Shown here: positions 10,626 to 22,641 of the stretch, piece after piece
How positions within the stretch are numbered: the stretch's first letter is position 1
How the letters are laid out: each line of letters opens with the position of its first letter
Source of the DNA: Hyphodiscus hymeniophilus
Lineage: Eukaryota; Ascomycota; Leotiomycetes; Helotiales; Hyphodiscaceae
Assembly: GCA_016508695.1 (NCBI GenBank)
Contig: VNKQ01000016.1
Span: forward strand, 682,001 to 746,000
DNA: 64,000 nt
Reading direction: 5' to 3'
Notes under the pieces: model-generated
Seen by the model: the letters and a program-made list of their open reading frames with translations, nothing else
Databases searched by the model: none
Told to the model about the DNA's origin: nothing
Program-made: the position numbers and the translations under genes

Positions 10626-13180
10626 ATGTATTTTCTGAGGCGTATAGCGACGTTCATCGTCAGCGCATACGTCCTCAGCCGCTCTAATGGTAAATAAGTC
10701 TTTCAACGTCCACGACGACGACCGGCTAACCAACGTCTAACAGCACACTCCACGGAAAGGAACCCATTAACGTACCTGACCGTCGTCGAGAATGCGAGTG
10801 TCAATACGCCATCTCATCGGATACATGCGCTGTCGAATTTCGATCTTATCTTCAACTTACATGATGGGGAACAGAGGGTTAAGTTGAAGTTGGCGCCAAA
10901 CCACGATGTTATTGCAGATGGCGCTACGATCACTTACCTGGCCGCTGATGGGTCAATGAGGACGCAGGAGGCGCTGGACAGGTCGGAATACAGGGTGTTC
11001 AAGGGGCAGACGTTAATACAGCACCGACCCGGCGCGGAATGGACGAATGTTGGGTGGGCGAGGATAATGGTGCAGCAGGATGGGGAGGATCCGATATTCG
11101 AGGGTGCGTTTAGAGTTGATGGTGATCATCATCATGTGCAGACAAGGACCCATTACATGCAAACGAAGCATGCCTTGGATCCGGAGTTGGATGCATCGGA
11201 CTCGGAATATATGGTTGTTTGGAGGGACTCAGACGTTGGTGATGCCTTCACGGAGGACAACGATGGTAATCTCCACGCGGAGTTGAAGAGGTCAATTAGT
11301 GGGCAACCGTCATGTTCTGCCGATGGACTGTCGTTCAATACTCAGCCTAACCATCCTGTTTATGCGGCCATGATGAAGCGGGAGGACAGTTACTGGGGAT
11401 CGATATCGACCAGGAGTCTTTTCGGCCGCCAAATTGATGGACAAACCGGGGGAAACTCTGCTGGTGTCAATCTTACGACAAGCATTGGATCTTCAGCAGG
11501 TTGCCCTTCGACTCGAAAAGTTGCTCTTGTGGGTATTGCAACAGACTGCACTTATACGGCAGCCTTCAACTCCACTGCATCGGCTCGAGCCAACGTTATC
11601 TCCGTCCTCAATTCGGCATCCGTACAGTACGAGGACAGCTTCAATATCACGCTTGGACTTTTGAATCTGACTGTTAGCGATGCCACTTGCCCAGCTACAG
11701 CATCTTCCTCTGCTCCATGGAATGTTGGCTGCAGTGATAGCGTGACCATCCAAGATCGACTCAACCTGTTCTCGGCGTGGAGAGGACAGTTCCAAGACAA
11801 CAACGCATACTGGAGCCTACTCAGCACATGTGCGACTCAATCTGCCGTCGGCTTAGCATGGCTTGGTCAAGCGTGTGTCACAACTTCACAGGCGTCATCC
11901 TCATCATCGGGCAATGAGACCGTCAGTGGAGCCAATGTGGTAGTGAGAACAAGCACCGAGTGGCAAGTTCTTGCTCATGAGACTGGTCATACTTTTGGTG
12001 CAGTCCATGATTGCGACTCCCAAACTTGTGCTGATGGTACCACCGTTGCATCCCAGCAATGCTGCCCCCTGAGTTCCACCACCTGTGATGCTGGAGGTCA
12101 ATACATCATGAACCCAAGTACAGGACCGAACATTCAGAAATTCTCTCCTTGTACGATCGGTAATATCTGCTCGGCCATTGGCAGGAATAGTGTCAAGACG
12201 ACCTGTCTATCAGCCAACAAGGATGTCACGACAATCACTGGAAGCCAATGTGGAAACGGTATTGTTGAGCCTGGGGAGGATTGTGATTGTGGAGGAACAT
12301 CAGGGTGTAGTGGAAACAGCTGCTGTGATGCAACAACTTGCAAGTTCACCACAAATTCGGTCTGCGATCCCAGCAATGAAGACTGTTGTACCAGTACTTG
12401 CCAGTTTGCAGGCAATGGCACGATATGCCGTGCTAGTACTGGGACATGCGATCCTCAAGAGGTATGCAGTGGAACTGCTGCTACTTGCCCTGCGGATACA
12501 ACTGCTCCAGATGGTATGTACCACCCCCTGTTTCGGAACCGTTATTCTAACATGTATTAGGAACATCTTGCGGCTCTTCAAGCTCACTCTCCTGCGCTTC
12601 AGGCCAATGCACTTCCAGAGATCTTCAATGCAAGACACTCATGGGCTCTTATACACAAGGAAATGATACATATGCATGTTCCTCATCTGGCTGTCAGATC
12701 TCTTGCGCATCACCCGAATTCGGCGCCAATGTCTGCTATTCTATGCAACAGAATTTCCTAGATGGGACATCCTGCGGTGGAGGTGGAAAATGTAATAACG
12801 GACAGTGTAAGGGATCAACCGTGGGCAAGGAGATAACATCCTGGATTTCCCATAACAAAACGCTCGTTATAGCCTTGGCTTCGGTATTAGGAGGCCTGCT
12901 AGTACTACTCATTCTTGGATGTTGTTGGAGCAATTACAGAAAGAGACAAAACATTCGAAATAGAAAAGTTGCTCCGCCACCTCCTCCTGGATGGACAGGA
13001 ACTGGGAACTGGGGAGGACCGGTTCCACCGATGGAGCAAAATACGAGGGGCATGAACAATGGGAATGCTGGATTCCCTGGGAACGCTGGATCGAGTCCAG
13101 GGTGGGTAGATGGTAGGTGGGGACAACCTCCACCTCCACCCCCAGCGTGGACACCTAGGCCCAGTGTCAGATATGCTTAA
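10626..13180 (+). CDS. ADAM-type zinc metalloprotease with disintegrin region and membrane anchor
   Basis: Membrane-bound protease of the adamalysin (M12B) family, likely acting at the cell surface or in secretory compartments. Exons 10626-10689, 10744-12513 and 12561-13180 give 817 aa. Order: a short hydrophobic signal (MYFLRRIATFIVSAYVLS), a prodomain, a catalytic domain with the zinc motif HETGHTFGAVHD near residue 432, a downstream Met in the met-turn position (YIMNPST), a disintegrin-like Cys-rich region from about residue 523 (CGNGIVEPGEDCDCGG), more Cys-rich sequence, one membrane helix near 712-733 (VIALASVLGGLLVLLILG), and a cytosolic tail with two Pro runs (PPPPPG, PPPPPPAW). All three zinc histidines and the catalytic Glu are present, so it should be active. 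The physiological substrate is unknown. Confidence 0.92.
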
Positions 13181-13533
13181 TGATCCTTTCCTTTGGGTGT
13201 TTCGGATAGGATGGATTTGTTTTCTGGAAAGTAAGATTGTCAAGAGGATATGGGCATTAACGACCGGCATTGGGACGGAATTTAGATACGCAATGTCGTG
13301 CAAGTTAGTCGATATGCATCAGGACTGTTGTACATAGGATCAACATAGAATCACAGGTTCTTGGTTCTGTAATCTGGTTGGCACTACTGTACAGTCTACT
13401 AGAATACGCAGCAGAGATATCTAATCGTGCAGCTCGCACTTCGCCGGCGCTCCTTGCTTTCGACTTCACCACAAATGTGCATATTTATTCCACCTCATCT
13501 AATAACTTGGAGATCGAAGAAGCAGAAGAACAA
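13181..13533. other. intergenic, no gene seen
   Basis: 3' flank of the ADAM gene. A 67-codon frame overlapping the pseudogene below has no motif. Nothing else is supported. Confidence 0.4.
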
Positions 13534-13740
13534 AATACTCACTGTAACTATAATAATCAACGGCAACAATGTCTTGCGTGAGAAGACGCTCGATATCGTA
13601 AATCCTACTACTGGGGAGGTTATTAGTAATTCGGCTGCTGCTTCGTTGGAGGAAGTCGAGCATGCTGTCGATATAAGCATTTTCCCATCTCATCCTAGGT
13701 TGGAGGAATGGGTCAAGACAAAGACGACAATTTACGAGAT
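13534..13740 (+). pseudogene. aldehyde dehydrogenase N-terminal fragment (relic)
   Basis: In one plus-strand frame the sequence reads IIINGNNVLREKTLDIVNPT, followed by TGEVISNSAAASLEEVEHAV and then a trace of the FPxWxxTK region. This is the conserved start of the NAD-dependent aldehyde dehydrogenase family (substrate-range enzymes of the salicylaldehyde or betaine aldehyde type). Only about 60 of the usual ~480 residues are recognisable. The frame then runs into unrelated sequence and stops at 13912. No Asn/Glu/Cys catalytic motifs follow, and there is no clear start codon in good context. I read it as a truncated, decayed copy. The parent gene is not in this window. Confidence 0.6.
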
Positions 13741-14205
13741 TGAAGTCGTTCTTCTGTTCCACGACCGTTGCTGGGCAAGGATCCAACCAGGATTCTTCCC
13801 CTATCAAAGCGTTGGCCCCCTGAACGGCACGCATAATCACACGCACGGACATCAAAGGAGCCTTTGCTTCTCCGCCGTGGAATTGTCTGGGACTCGACAA
13901 CAACCAGCCTAGAATACAGCTTTTCTTTCACCAGAGTTTTTTCAAAATCTATGCTTTGTTGCTTTGCAGTTTCTGCAGCTTCTGTTTCCTTGGTCGATCA
14001 GATCCCACACTGTGAGTCCAACAATCCATTTCCCTGTTTTGTCTCACGCTTGGTTGACGCGGTGGATCACAGCGTTTCTCCCATGTTATTGTACTTCTTT
14101 CACACCTTCAAAAGTGGCACACCGTCGGATCGTCTGTCATTAAACAATACAATTCGCTTCTGGCACTCATCTGTGTCTTAATTGGCCTTACTCTTATGGC
14201 TCAAC
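13741..14205. other. region between the dehydrogenase relic and the WD40 gene
   Basis: About 460 bases. Short frames on both strands show no convincing dehydrogenase continuation. It should include the promoter and leader of the gene starting at 14206. Confidence 0.4.
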
Positions 14206-17200
14206 ATGTCTTCAACGCCTACCAACCCAAGAACCGTTGCAGCGAATATTGGCCAACTTAAGCTGACGCCCTCCAATTCACCTTACCCACGTACACCACG
14301 ATCTCCCAATAAGTCGCGCGGCCTCTACGAATCCGGCCTGTCTTTGAATAGAATAATTGGCACCACAGTCTCTTCCCCAACGGCTTTTGACAGTCTCTCA
14401 TCTTCTCGAATATTCGCATACACAGCGGGTGCGGCGGCAGTTGTTGTGAATATTGATGATGATTCAAAATACTCACAGCGCTTCTTCAGAGCACGACCTA
14501 CCGCGACGCCCTTTGTGTCAGCGAACGCGAATTCCTTTGCTCCCTCCACACCTATGAATACAGCAAATGATGGCAGAAACAGGACGGTTGCCTCTCTAAG
14601 GGATTCAGTGGTTCCATACTCTCCTACGACACCGCATACTAGTTTGGAATGGGGAGACTCTCCAAGCTCGAAGACATGGACAAGCAGAGAGAGGATAAAG
14701 GCAGCCACATGTCTTTCCATCAGCCGGGACGGCAGGTTTCTCGCAGTTGGTGAGGTATGAATGCGAAACCATACCTAAATATGTATGTTCCATGCTAACG
14801 GATTTGCAGACGGGATACGCCCCTAGGGTCCTTATATTCTCCCTTCAGGACAACTCGTCGGATACGCCTCTCGCCATCCTGAACGAGCATACTTACGGCG
14901 TACGCGCCATAGCATTCAGCCCTGATCAAAAATACCTGGCGAGTTTGGGATCGCCAAATGATGGCTTTCTCTACGTTTGGTCTATTAATCAGAGGACTGG
15001 GGCAGCGAAGTTACACTCGAGCAATAAATGCACAAGCTTCGTCAAGCAAATGACATGGCTGGGAAACAGCATAATAACGTAAGTGCCCACCTGGGTGCGT
15101 GCAGGCGCGAGCTCTGCTAAGAAGCTATAGTGTAGGAACCAGACATGTCAAGCAATGGCGGGTAGAAGACCAAAGAAGCGTGTCGCCTTCAAAACAACGA
15201 TATGCTCTCGATGGAACTCCCGTGCCGGTAGCACTCCCGCCGAGTCTGAAAACACTTGCAGGTCGAAACGTCTTACTCGGCCCACTTGTAGAAGCGACTT
15301 TCACAACTCTAGCAGCGATATCCGACCAAAAGGCGATTGTCTGCTCCGAGAAGGGCGATGTCTGCTTGCTGTATGATAGCGAAGGGCAGAAACTGTTGAA
15401 GCTTGCAAATACTGGATTTCCCATCACATGCATAGCTGTCGATATGCACTTTCGACAAGTACGAATAGGAGGCCGTAATGGCAAAATGAAGTCGATCGAT
15501 TTAGATGAGCTTTTGACCCCGAGCACTCCACCCGAGTCGCCCATTCCTCTTGGAGAGTCCAACCCGGCGAACGATGCAGCCAATCTGTGTGCCATGGGGT
15601 ATGCTGCAAGAAGTCTTATCACCATCGACGCAAAACATTCAATTGGAATATCAACACCAGACGCTGATGGCTCTGAAATACAAAACAAGCCCTTCCCTGC
15701 CCATGGAGATGCAGTCCTTGGTGTCAGACTGTTATGTCCCGGAAACGAGATGAACGCAGCATTTCTCACATGGTCTACGACTGGTACGATTGTATTCTGG
15801 AACCTTGATGGCAGTAGCACGGCATGCATAAACGTGGAAGTTGAGCAAGTCTCTTTGTCGGAAGAAGACCCTGTCAACCAGTGTCAGATCGTACGTGCTT
15901 CGAAAGCGGCAAATTTCTTGGTCACTGGTGATAGGTATGGCATCTTGAAAGTCATCAACCCCACCACACAAGCATGCATGTTCGAAACCAGAGCTCATAT
16001 GTCCGATATTCAAGATATTGCCCTCTTCGAAAGTGAAGCCACAGCGTTGATCGCGTCCTGTGGTCGAGACCGGACCGTTCAGCTATTTCGAAGAATTGCA
16101 GAAAAATGGGAGTTGATCCAGACTTTAGACGATCATTCGGCCATTGTTTGCAGTTTACTTTTCGTTGAAAATGGCGAGAAGCTAATATCTTGTTCATCGG
16201 ATAGAACAATTCATATCAGACAGCTTGTAAAGAAAGAGGTCGGTGGCCAAGAGATCATGGGCGCAGTGCCCGTGAAGGTCATTACTTTGAAGGCGTCACC
16301 AATTTCGATGGCACCTTGCTTAGATGATACAATGAGCTGTTTTGTGGTATCTTTGATGGATCGAACTGTGGCTACCTACGAGATTGCAAACGGTCGTATG
16401 GTCACCTCTTTCAAGGCTACAGACAACGATGGTGCTGACGCAGTCGTTCTCGATGCTCTGGTTATGGGGAGACCTGGTACGCTTTTAGGTCGACCTACAA
16501 TCCTTGCAGGTATCTCAAGTACCGACAAATCCGTGCGAATATATGATGGAAGCTCTGGGTCATTTCTGGACCGTGAGTGGGGCCATACCGCCGCAGTCAC
16601 CGATGTGGCGCTCTTGGAACCACTGGATTCTGATCAAAAATTCTTGATCAGTACAGGATCAGATGGGACAATCATGATCTGGGACCTGTCACCCAAGCCA
16701 CCGGACCTACAGGATTCATTGGAAGCAATTCGGGACCCATCGCCTCCGAAAGAGACTGCATCTGCGAGACCACCACTGAGACGTGTGCTATCAAGAGCTG
16801 AGATGGCTGAATTCCAGCGAGCGTCTCCCATCTCGACCCCTAACGGTAGATCTTCGCCCCCAAGAGTGGTTCGGAGAAAGACCTCAAGATATGGGCTATC
16901 TTCACAATCGCCCACACTTCAGCCGCCAGTACCTCCGGTGCCTCTCAAACACGTCTCCTCTGCCTCCGACGACTCGACACGCAAAGGATCGTCTAGAAAC
17001 CGGTCTCGAAGTCCGTCTAGTCCTAAAGGAAAGGATTTCAGACGTCCATCTCTGGCATCGCTTGGAGATGCGCGAGGCCGCACAAAGAGTGCTGGGACTT
17101 TTAGTGAATTCGGATCACTCAATATGGCAACTGAGCAAGCATGCCGCACTCTGAGAGCCTATCGAAAGAAGCTCTTGTCATCCGAGACAGTCAAGGAAGA

Positions 17201-17429
17201 GACACTAAAAGAGCTTGATCAGGAATTGCGACTTACAGCGATGGCGTTAGGGGAAAAGAGTTTGAAATCCAAATCTATCAGCGAGACCGTCCTTACAGGC
17301 TTGCTCGATGAATATTCGGATCGGTTGGTGTCTTTGTTCGATGAGAAGATGCGATTGACGAGACAAGACACCAACGGGTCTTTAGAAGAAGAGAAAGAGA
17401 GACCGAAAACCGCGGGCAACCAAGTCTAA
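14206..17429 (+). CDS. WD40-repeat protein, MABP1/WDR62-like, 1038 aa
   Basis: A large beta-propeller scaffold. Exons 14206-14754, 14810-15078 and 15131-17429 join in phase (donors GTATGA and GTAAGT; a CTAAC lies before the second exon). After a Ser/Pro-rich N terminus come many WD-like blades, for example AAILNEHTYGVRAIAFSPD-type and SCGRDRTVQLFRR, SCSSDRTIHIRQL and STGSDGTIMIWDL endings. The order of two propellers followed by a Ser/Arg/Pro-rich segment and a C-terminal helical stretch (ACRTLRAYRKKLLSSETVKE) matches the MAP-kinase-binding protein 1/WDR62 family. In animals that family scaffolds JNK and works at spindle poles; the fungal role is not inferred here. The start is the Met in CAACATG rather than the Met eight codons upstream, which is possible too. 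Confidence 0.85.
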
Positions 17430-17851
17430 TTTCTTTTGTTTTCGAAGAGGCTGGTTCTTCGAAATCTAGGGTGGATATTTGGGGGTGTTTGTGTTATGGG
17501 GCGTTATGGATGGGTTTCCTACGATAAGGTGGAATTGCAAAGTTATTTTCGAGGGGCGTTGGGTTTGGTGATACTATGATACCATTCTTTGGTCCTGATA
17601 AGGTGGAGTTTTCTGGGGACTTGTATTGGAAGGGCGCTTTCATGATGGCTGGATGTTCTTCCGTGTAGGAATGTGTATAATATGACGGGAGAGATGATGA
17701 ATGATGGGTAGAATCATTTCGATTCGTATGGAATGCAAAAGAGTTCAATGCTATGTTTCTTTCGTTTTCTGCGTTCGTGGTTTTCAGTACCTTCTCCTAT
17801 CTTCCCAGCCACAAGCAGACTGCAGCCCCAAGTACTTCAAATAACAAAGAA
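17430..17851. other. convergent intergenic spacer
   Basis: Between the 3' end of the WD40 gene and the 3' end of the minus-strand gene. AT- and T-rich, as expected for polyadenylation regions of two converging genes. No coding frame is supported. Confidence 0.45.
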
Positions 17852-18506
17852 CTAAGAACTGCCGCCGGCACTCTCCCTCGCCTTCCCTTTACCCTGATTC
17901 TTCTCCTTCCCCTTCTCAGGCTCCTTCGAAGCCTCCTTTGGTGGCTCCTTGATAACTTCGTAGGTATCATTTTCATCCAAATACCCGCACAGCATCTTAG
18001 TGAAATAATAGCGTGTGCCTGGGATACTCTGGCTCTTATCATTAGAATGCTCCAGGAAAGTACTTCGGCATACTAAGTGACAGGGAATATCTCACATCAT
18101 TTCTAGCTTGGGCATGCATCATCAATAATTCCGGACTGTCTAGCACGATGGCTGCTTCTCTCCGCCGCTGGATCTGCTCGTAAGTGTCGTTTCCGTATCT
18201 AATACCAATTCGTCAGCAATTTATCAATAATCAAGGCTATCCTGTCCCCATTCTCTAGACAACCCCAAGCGTCGAGACTCAAAAGAAGAAGTCTAGAATC
18301 TGGGTAACATACGCATCAAACCTCTTCCCCGACGCCTCAGCTTGACTATCGCTCGAGTCCGAAGCATAAGGATCTTTGTTGCGAGCCTGGGCATCCTGCC
18401 TTCGTGGCGAAAAGTAGGGAGAGCCGTCTCGTGCTGCGCGGGGTGACTTGATTTTGGATCTCTGGGAGCGGGTTGATCTTGCTGGTGTGGAGGATTGGGA
18501 GGACAT
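17852..18506 (-). CDS. small unknown protein, three exons, 159 aa
   Basis: Function not recognised. On the minus strand, exons 18313-18506, 18096-18198 and 17852-18034 join in phase. Donors are GTATGT and GTGAGA; the second intron ends CTAATGATAAG. The N terminus is Ser/Arg/Pro-rich and looks disordered (MSSQSSTPARSTRSQRSKIK). The middle is a helical block, YGNDTYEQIQRRREAAIVLD followed by SPELLMMHAQARND, then SIPGTRYYFTKMLCG. The tail is Lys/Glu-rich (EPPKEASKEPEKGKEK). The middle block across two splice junctions is the strongest sign of a real conserved gene. No membrane helix or enzyme motif is seen. It may be nuclear, judging by the basic N terminus. Confidence 0.75.
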
Positions 18507-19024
18507 GTTTGCCTAAGGGTTGGGGGTACGGCAGGTGGTCTGAGATGATATGCGGGGTCCCGTTGTGCTAGCAGGTGGCGAGATGTCACCTGTTTGGAAG
18601 AGCTTGAGAACGAGAGCGAGATGATAAAGGGATTTAAATAGACGTTTCAAAGATTAAGAGGCTTGGAATTCACGCATGCGATGATCGGTGATTTCAAAGA
18701 GCTGGAAAAGGTGTAGGCAAGCTGCATCACGTGCAAGACGCCATTCCCCTGGTCTCGCTTAAGAAGCCAATGGAGGAGTGCATTCCATCGGACAACATCG
18801 CAATGTAAAACGGGTAAAGGAATTCACTGTATCGACAAGGACTTCTTCCGTGGTTTTCTAGGCTCTGATTTATTGCTTACTGTCTTCAATGGCGTGCTAG
18901 TTTTTCACGTTGCTGTCGTTGACATTCCACTTCTTCTCCTGCTTACTCCTCTCCTTAAAGCTCTCTGTCTCGCTCTTGATTGAATCAGCTGCTGTTCCTC
19001 AATTGAGAAGACTCTGAACAAAAG
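18507..19024. other. divergent intergenic region
   Basis: Separates the minus-strand gene ending at 17852 (start at 18506) from the small plus-strand candidate at 19025. It probably carries both promoters. The 3' half is pyrimidine-rich (CTTCTCCTGCTTACTCC). No coding frame is supported. Confidence 0.4.
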
Positions 19025-19447
19025 ATGTCAGGCGGTAAGTATCTGAGAATTAAACGATGGACATTGTTAATTCTGACGAGAAGCAAGAGAGAGAAATAAG
19101 AACCAGCATATGCTGAATCCCTTCCTCTAAGCTGCCCTTCTTGATCACATACAGAAGTCCACCGAGACTTCCTCATCCTTCTCAGTCCCCTGTTTAATAT
19201 GGAAATGCCTGGTATGTGAGTATGGCTCGTTCGCATCTAGCTAACACATACTTTCTGTGGGTTCCAAACAAGACCTAAACTAACGACCATAGGGACGGAT
19301 CACCCTGTCTCTCCATACCACAATGCTACTTTGACTGAGAAAGCTCATCATCTACGGGTCGAGGCTGCATGGCAAGGAGTCCCTACCAAAATCGACATCA
19401 AGATTACTTACTCAATTGCTTCGATTGCTTCCTGTTGGAGAACCTGA
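19025..19447 (+). CDS. candidate small protein, three exons, 73 aa
   Basis: Not recognised. Exons 19025-19034 (10 nt), 19155-19211 and 19293-19447 join in phase with strong donors (GTAAGT, GTATGT), acceptors ACAG and ATAG, and a CTAAC branch point before the last exon. The product begins MSGEVHRDFLILLSPLFNME and continues with MPGTDHPVSPYHNATLTEKA and HHLRVEAAWQGVPTKIDIKI. No longer single-exon frame exists here, which is why it hides. The support is splice-signal quality plus an open joined frame; there is no family evidence. The true 3' end may lie beyond another intron. Confidence 0.45.
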
Positions 19448-20941
19448 CCCGGCCGGGCAATCGGAGTCCGCCAGCTTTCGACTCACCAAGACTATAGGCG
19501 GGTGCTACGAAACTCATACACAGCATGCCGATGGATCCTCCAATTGAAATTGATCCGTATTCAGATGCCCGAACTATGCTCGGAACAATGTCATACTCAA
19601 GCCTCCCGGTCCTTGCGGCTATCATGTTCACTGAGCGAAAATACCGTCAAAGCTCTGCCTATTGCGCGTATCTTCAGAGTAAATTGCCTCTCGATCGGAG
19701 CACCAGGTAAGGTGGCAAGAGTCACCACCGGAAAATGAGCGTTGGTTCCAACAACTTCAATTCACATCACGTGATATGAGCCCAAGGAAAGGGGTAAAGA
19801 ATATGGCAAACCTCGAAGAGTCATTGAGTTTGTATTCAATCGTCACAAAAAGTTTCTGAAAAACTTACTGGAGTACTTGTTGTGCTTTTGCTTTTACCTA
19901 TATCTTGGCTTGTGCTTTGGAGCGATAATTTAAGTTAGTATTTGTTAATGTTTATGTTTTGCTTTTTCCAATTCACATCGCTAAGCTTCTATGACGTACA
20001 ATGCGAACGAGAGTGAAAAGGAACAGTTACTTTATAAGCTCTGAGCATTCAAACACTATGAAAAATCTGAGGTCAAACCACGGGACTTTCAGGCACGTCG
20101 CTAACTGCACTTCTTATTGCAGAAGGAAAAGTTAAGTCGTTTATTGTATTGGGAGTGCTTTAACTTTACGAACATCGAATTTGATATTCCATATGTAATA
20201 AGGCTGTGTGAATTCTGAAGCTCAGCCTTGCGGATTACCTCACTGTTGCTTGTGAAGATTCACTATCACGCCTTCAGAACTTGCCTTGCTCTTTTGGTCT
20301 TTCTTCTTTAGCTTCCTTGCAATTCTTGCAAAACGTCTCAACTTGTTTGCTTCCTCTCATGTCCATTGTTTAGCGCAGCTTGACGCGCCTCCCATGGGCG
20401 ACCACCATTAATCAACACTGGGAATTGTTGGTGCCTCGTTACAATGAAGAGCAACTGTGAGTTTCTACTTACCTCAAACCATCGAAAAATTGTCTTTCCA
20501 ATTCATTGTCGCGTCGATCGATCTTCGACTTTTTGTCCAGGCTGTTTTGTACATTACACATGTGAGGCTCACCATTTATTTTAGCCCAGCCGTATGTCGC
20601 ACAATTCGACCTGTCACGAGCCGGACACCACTCAGGTCAGCCACCTCAAAGAGTACCGTTGACACAGAGTATGCTTTTTGCATACGCTGCTATGAAAGGA
20701 AATTTTGATAAGGAACCCCAGCATGACAATGACCGATTGCATGCGAATCTCTACCTCCATCCGTGCAGCAACGTCCTTCCTCGATTTGAGCTACCGGTCA
20801 ATCTGATTCATTGGCAATTACAACATGATCCTTCAATGTTCCACGAGTATTTGCTCCCCTATTTGCTCCCGGAATTCAAGCTGACAGCTTCTACGTAGAG
20901 CACCTGGCGGAGCAATCTGGTTCCAAGACGTGTCGTCCCCC
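19448..20941. other. 1.5 kb without a supported gene
   Basis: Overlapping short frames on both strands near 19400-19740, AT-rich sequence at 19850-20250, and an ATG directly followed by a GTGAGT-like donor near 20443-20460 that could be a lone first exon. None can be tied into a model. It probably contains regulatory sequence for the gene at 20942. Confidence 0.35.
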
Positions 20942-22641
20942 ATGTATTCAATCCCAGCTCCTATGCAGAAACAAACACAACATCATGATACTTGTATGAA
21001 GAGCCTCAGTTACGAAGAATATAAACAACAGAACCTTCCAAGATATACGCCGAGCCACTATAAAGGCAGCGAAGGGTACGGAAATTATGGCTTCTTGAAA
21101 GTTAATGGCTATTGGATTGATCCTGAGAGTAAGAAGGATATCTTCGATGCTGAGAATGATCGGTTGAGCCCTATGCATGCTCCCAAGCTCCCCATAGGAA
21201 TCGGGCCATGCCCGCAGGTAACAGAGGACCAGTTATATGCCGCATTCGTCGAAGAGGTGGGCAATGGTGTGGATGGAGATATGGAAGGCGACCCTCGTTC
21301 TATGTACATCACACCGCTTACATTCGTGCGCTGGGCTGTTGGTGCGTCTCTCGGAGATCGCTATGTGTCAATGGAGGCTGGAAGCTCAGTGAGTGGCAAT
21401 GCCTATCAGAGTTTGGATGCTCGCTAGCTAGGCTTGCAATCAAGTTGAACTTCAATTACTAACAGCTCTTTAGAAAGTTTCTGTCAGCCGGTTGCGTCCT
21501 TGCAAGCGTTTGCCCAAGCCGAACCAAGCCGTGAAAGCGCAACCGCAGTTCGATGAATACAATGGCTCGGTTTTCTCTGGCGAATACACCGCGGAAACCA
21601 GTCCATCTCTTTGCATTAGTGCGCGAGGTATATGCAATCTTTCAAAATAAAAATGATGATTGTTAATGTTTCTAGGTGTTAATATGTCGGCCCAGCCCAC
21701 CAACTACTCCTACATGGATCCGGAAATGCGCATCCGTCTTGATCGAGCAGCTTATGGTGATTCCAGTGTCGCTCCACGAGTTGAAAGTTGGCTCTCGTCT
21801 TCCACTGCAACTAGTCCGGTCATCCAGTTCAAGGAAGTAAGTTATTTGTTGCCTGTCGCCATTGCTTCATACTGATTTTTCTCTCTAGGAGGACATAGTC
21901 AGCGCACTAGCTGATTTTGAGGATTTCGATAAGGGCGTGGTGAAATGGAACGAATATACAGAACGAATCGAAAGTCTAGACAAAGAACACAGCAAGGTCC
22001 TTACGGAAAGCGGCCCAAAGCATGAGAGACGTGGCAGCTTGGTGTGTGAGCGCCTAGAGATCTACCAACAAACCTACTTTTTGGAGCACAGAGTCCAAAA
22101 GCGTCAAATTGAGATGGGCTCTCCTTCTACCACCCCAAGAGCCTCCATTGCAAAAGTTGCCAATCGTCCCACGCCTCGAAAAGAATCCTTCCAACCCCGC
22201 CCACGACATGACTCGCTTCACACTCCAACGAGAGTCCCACGAAGCAAGCTCTACCCTCATGACCCAATCCTTTCGGAAGAGCTTGAGTCCTCTATATCGC
22301 ACGGAATGTTGCGGATCCGAGATCAGGATGGCCATGCCTCAGTTGCAAATTCGACCACCTATCAGGATGCGCAAGCCCGCAAGCTCCGGCGACGCAAGGA
22401 TCGAATTGAGCGATACTTCCAGGAACAGGCAGAACGACGTATCATGAACATCAATAAGACCCTGGCTATGGATGCAGAACTTGACGTTGAGCTCGAAGGT
22501 TTGGTCCAGGCTGTTGGAGACTTGAGAAAGCTTCATAAAGATCTCTGCGAAGACCTTGGGGTCCAGAACATCAGCGACATTCCTGACCTCGTTCCTGTGC
22601 GAAAGAAGAAGCCGAGGCCATTCGATGCAGCGTCAGATTAG
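20942..22641 (+). CDS. unknown protein with C-terminal helical region, four exons, 504 aa
   Basis: Function not recognised. Exons 20942-21388, 21474-21627, 21676-21836 and 21889-22641 join in phase (donors GTGAGT, GTATAT, GTAAGT; acceptors TTTAG, CTAG, CTAG). I start at the first ATG of the frame (MYSIPAPMQKQTQHHD). The N-terminal third has short motifs such as YEEYKQQNLPRYTPSHYKGS. Exon 4 carries a basic, Ser/Pro-rich stretch and then a charged helical, possibly coiled-coil region (RKLRRRKDRIERYFQEQAER) ending in a Lys/Arg/Pro tail. No catalytic motif or membrane segment is visible. An additional upstream exon is possible. Confidence 0.75.

Noticed and set aside
6471..13180. Secondary metabolite or acetate-utilisation gene cluster around acetyl-CoA synthetase
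   Set aside because: Neighbours are a transposon relic and a protease; no synthase, transporter or pathway regulator is adjacent.
15125..15877. 250-codon minus-strand frame
   Set aside because: Antisense shadow of the WD40 gene, whose blades continue through this region.
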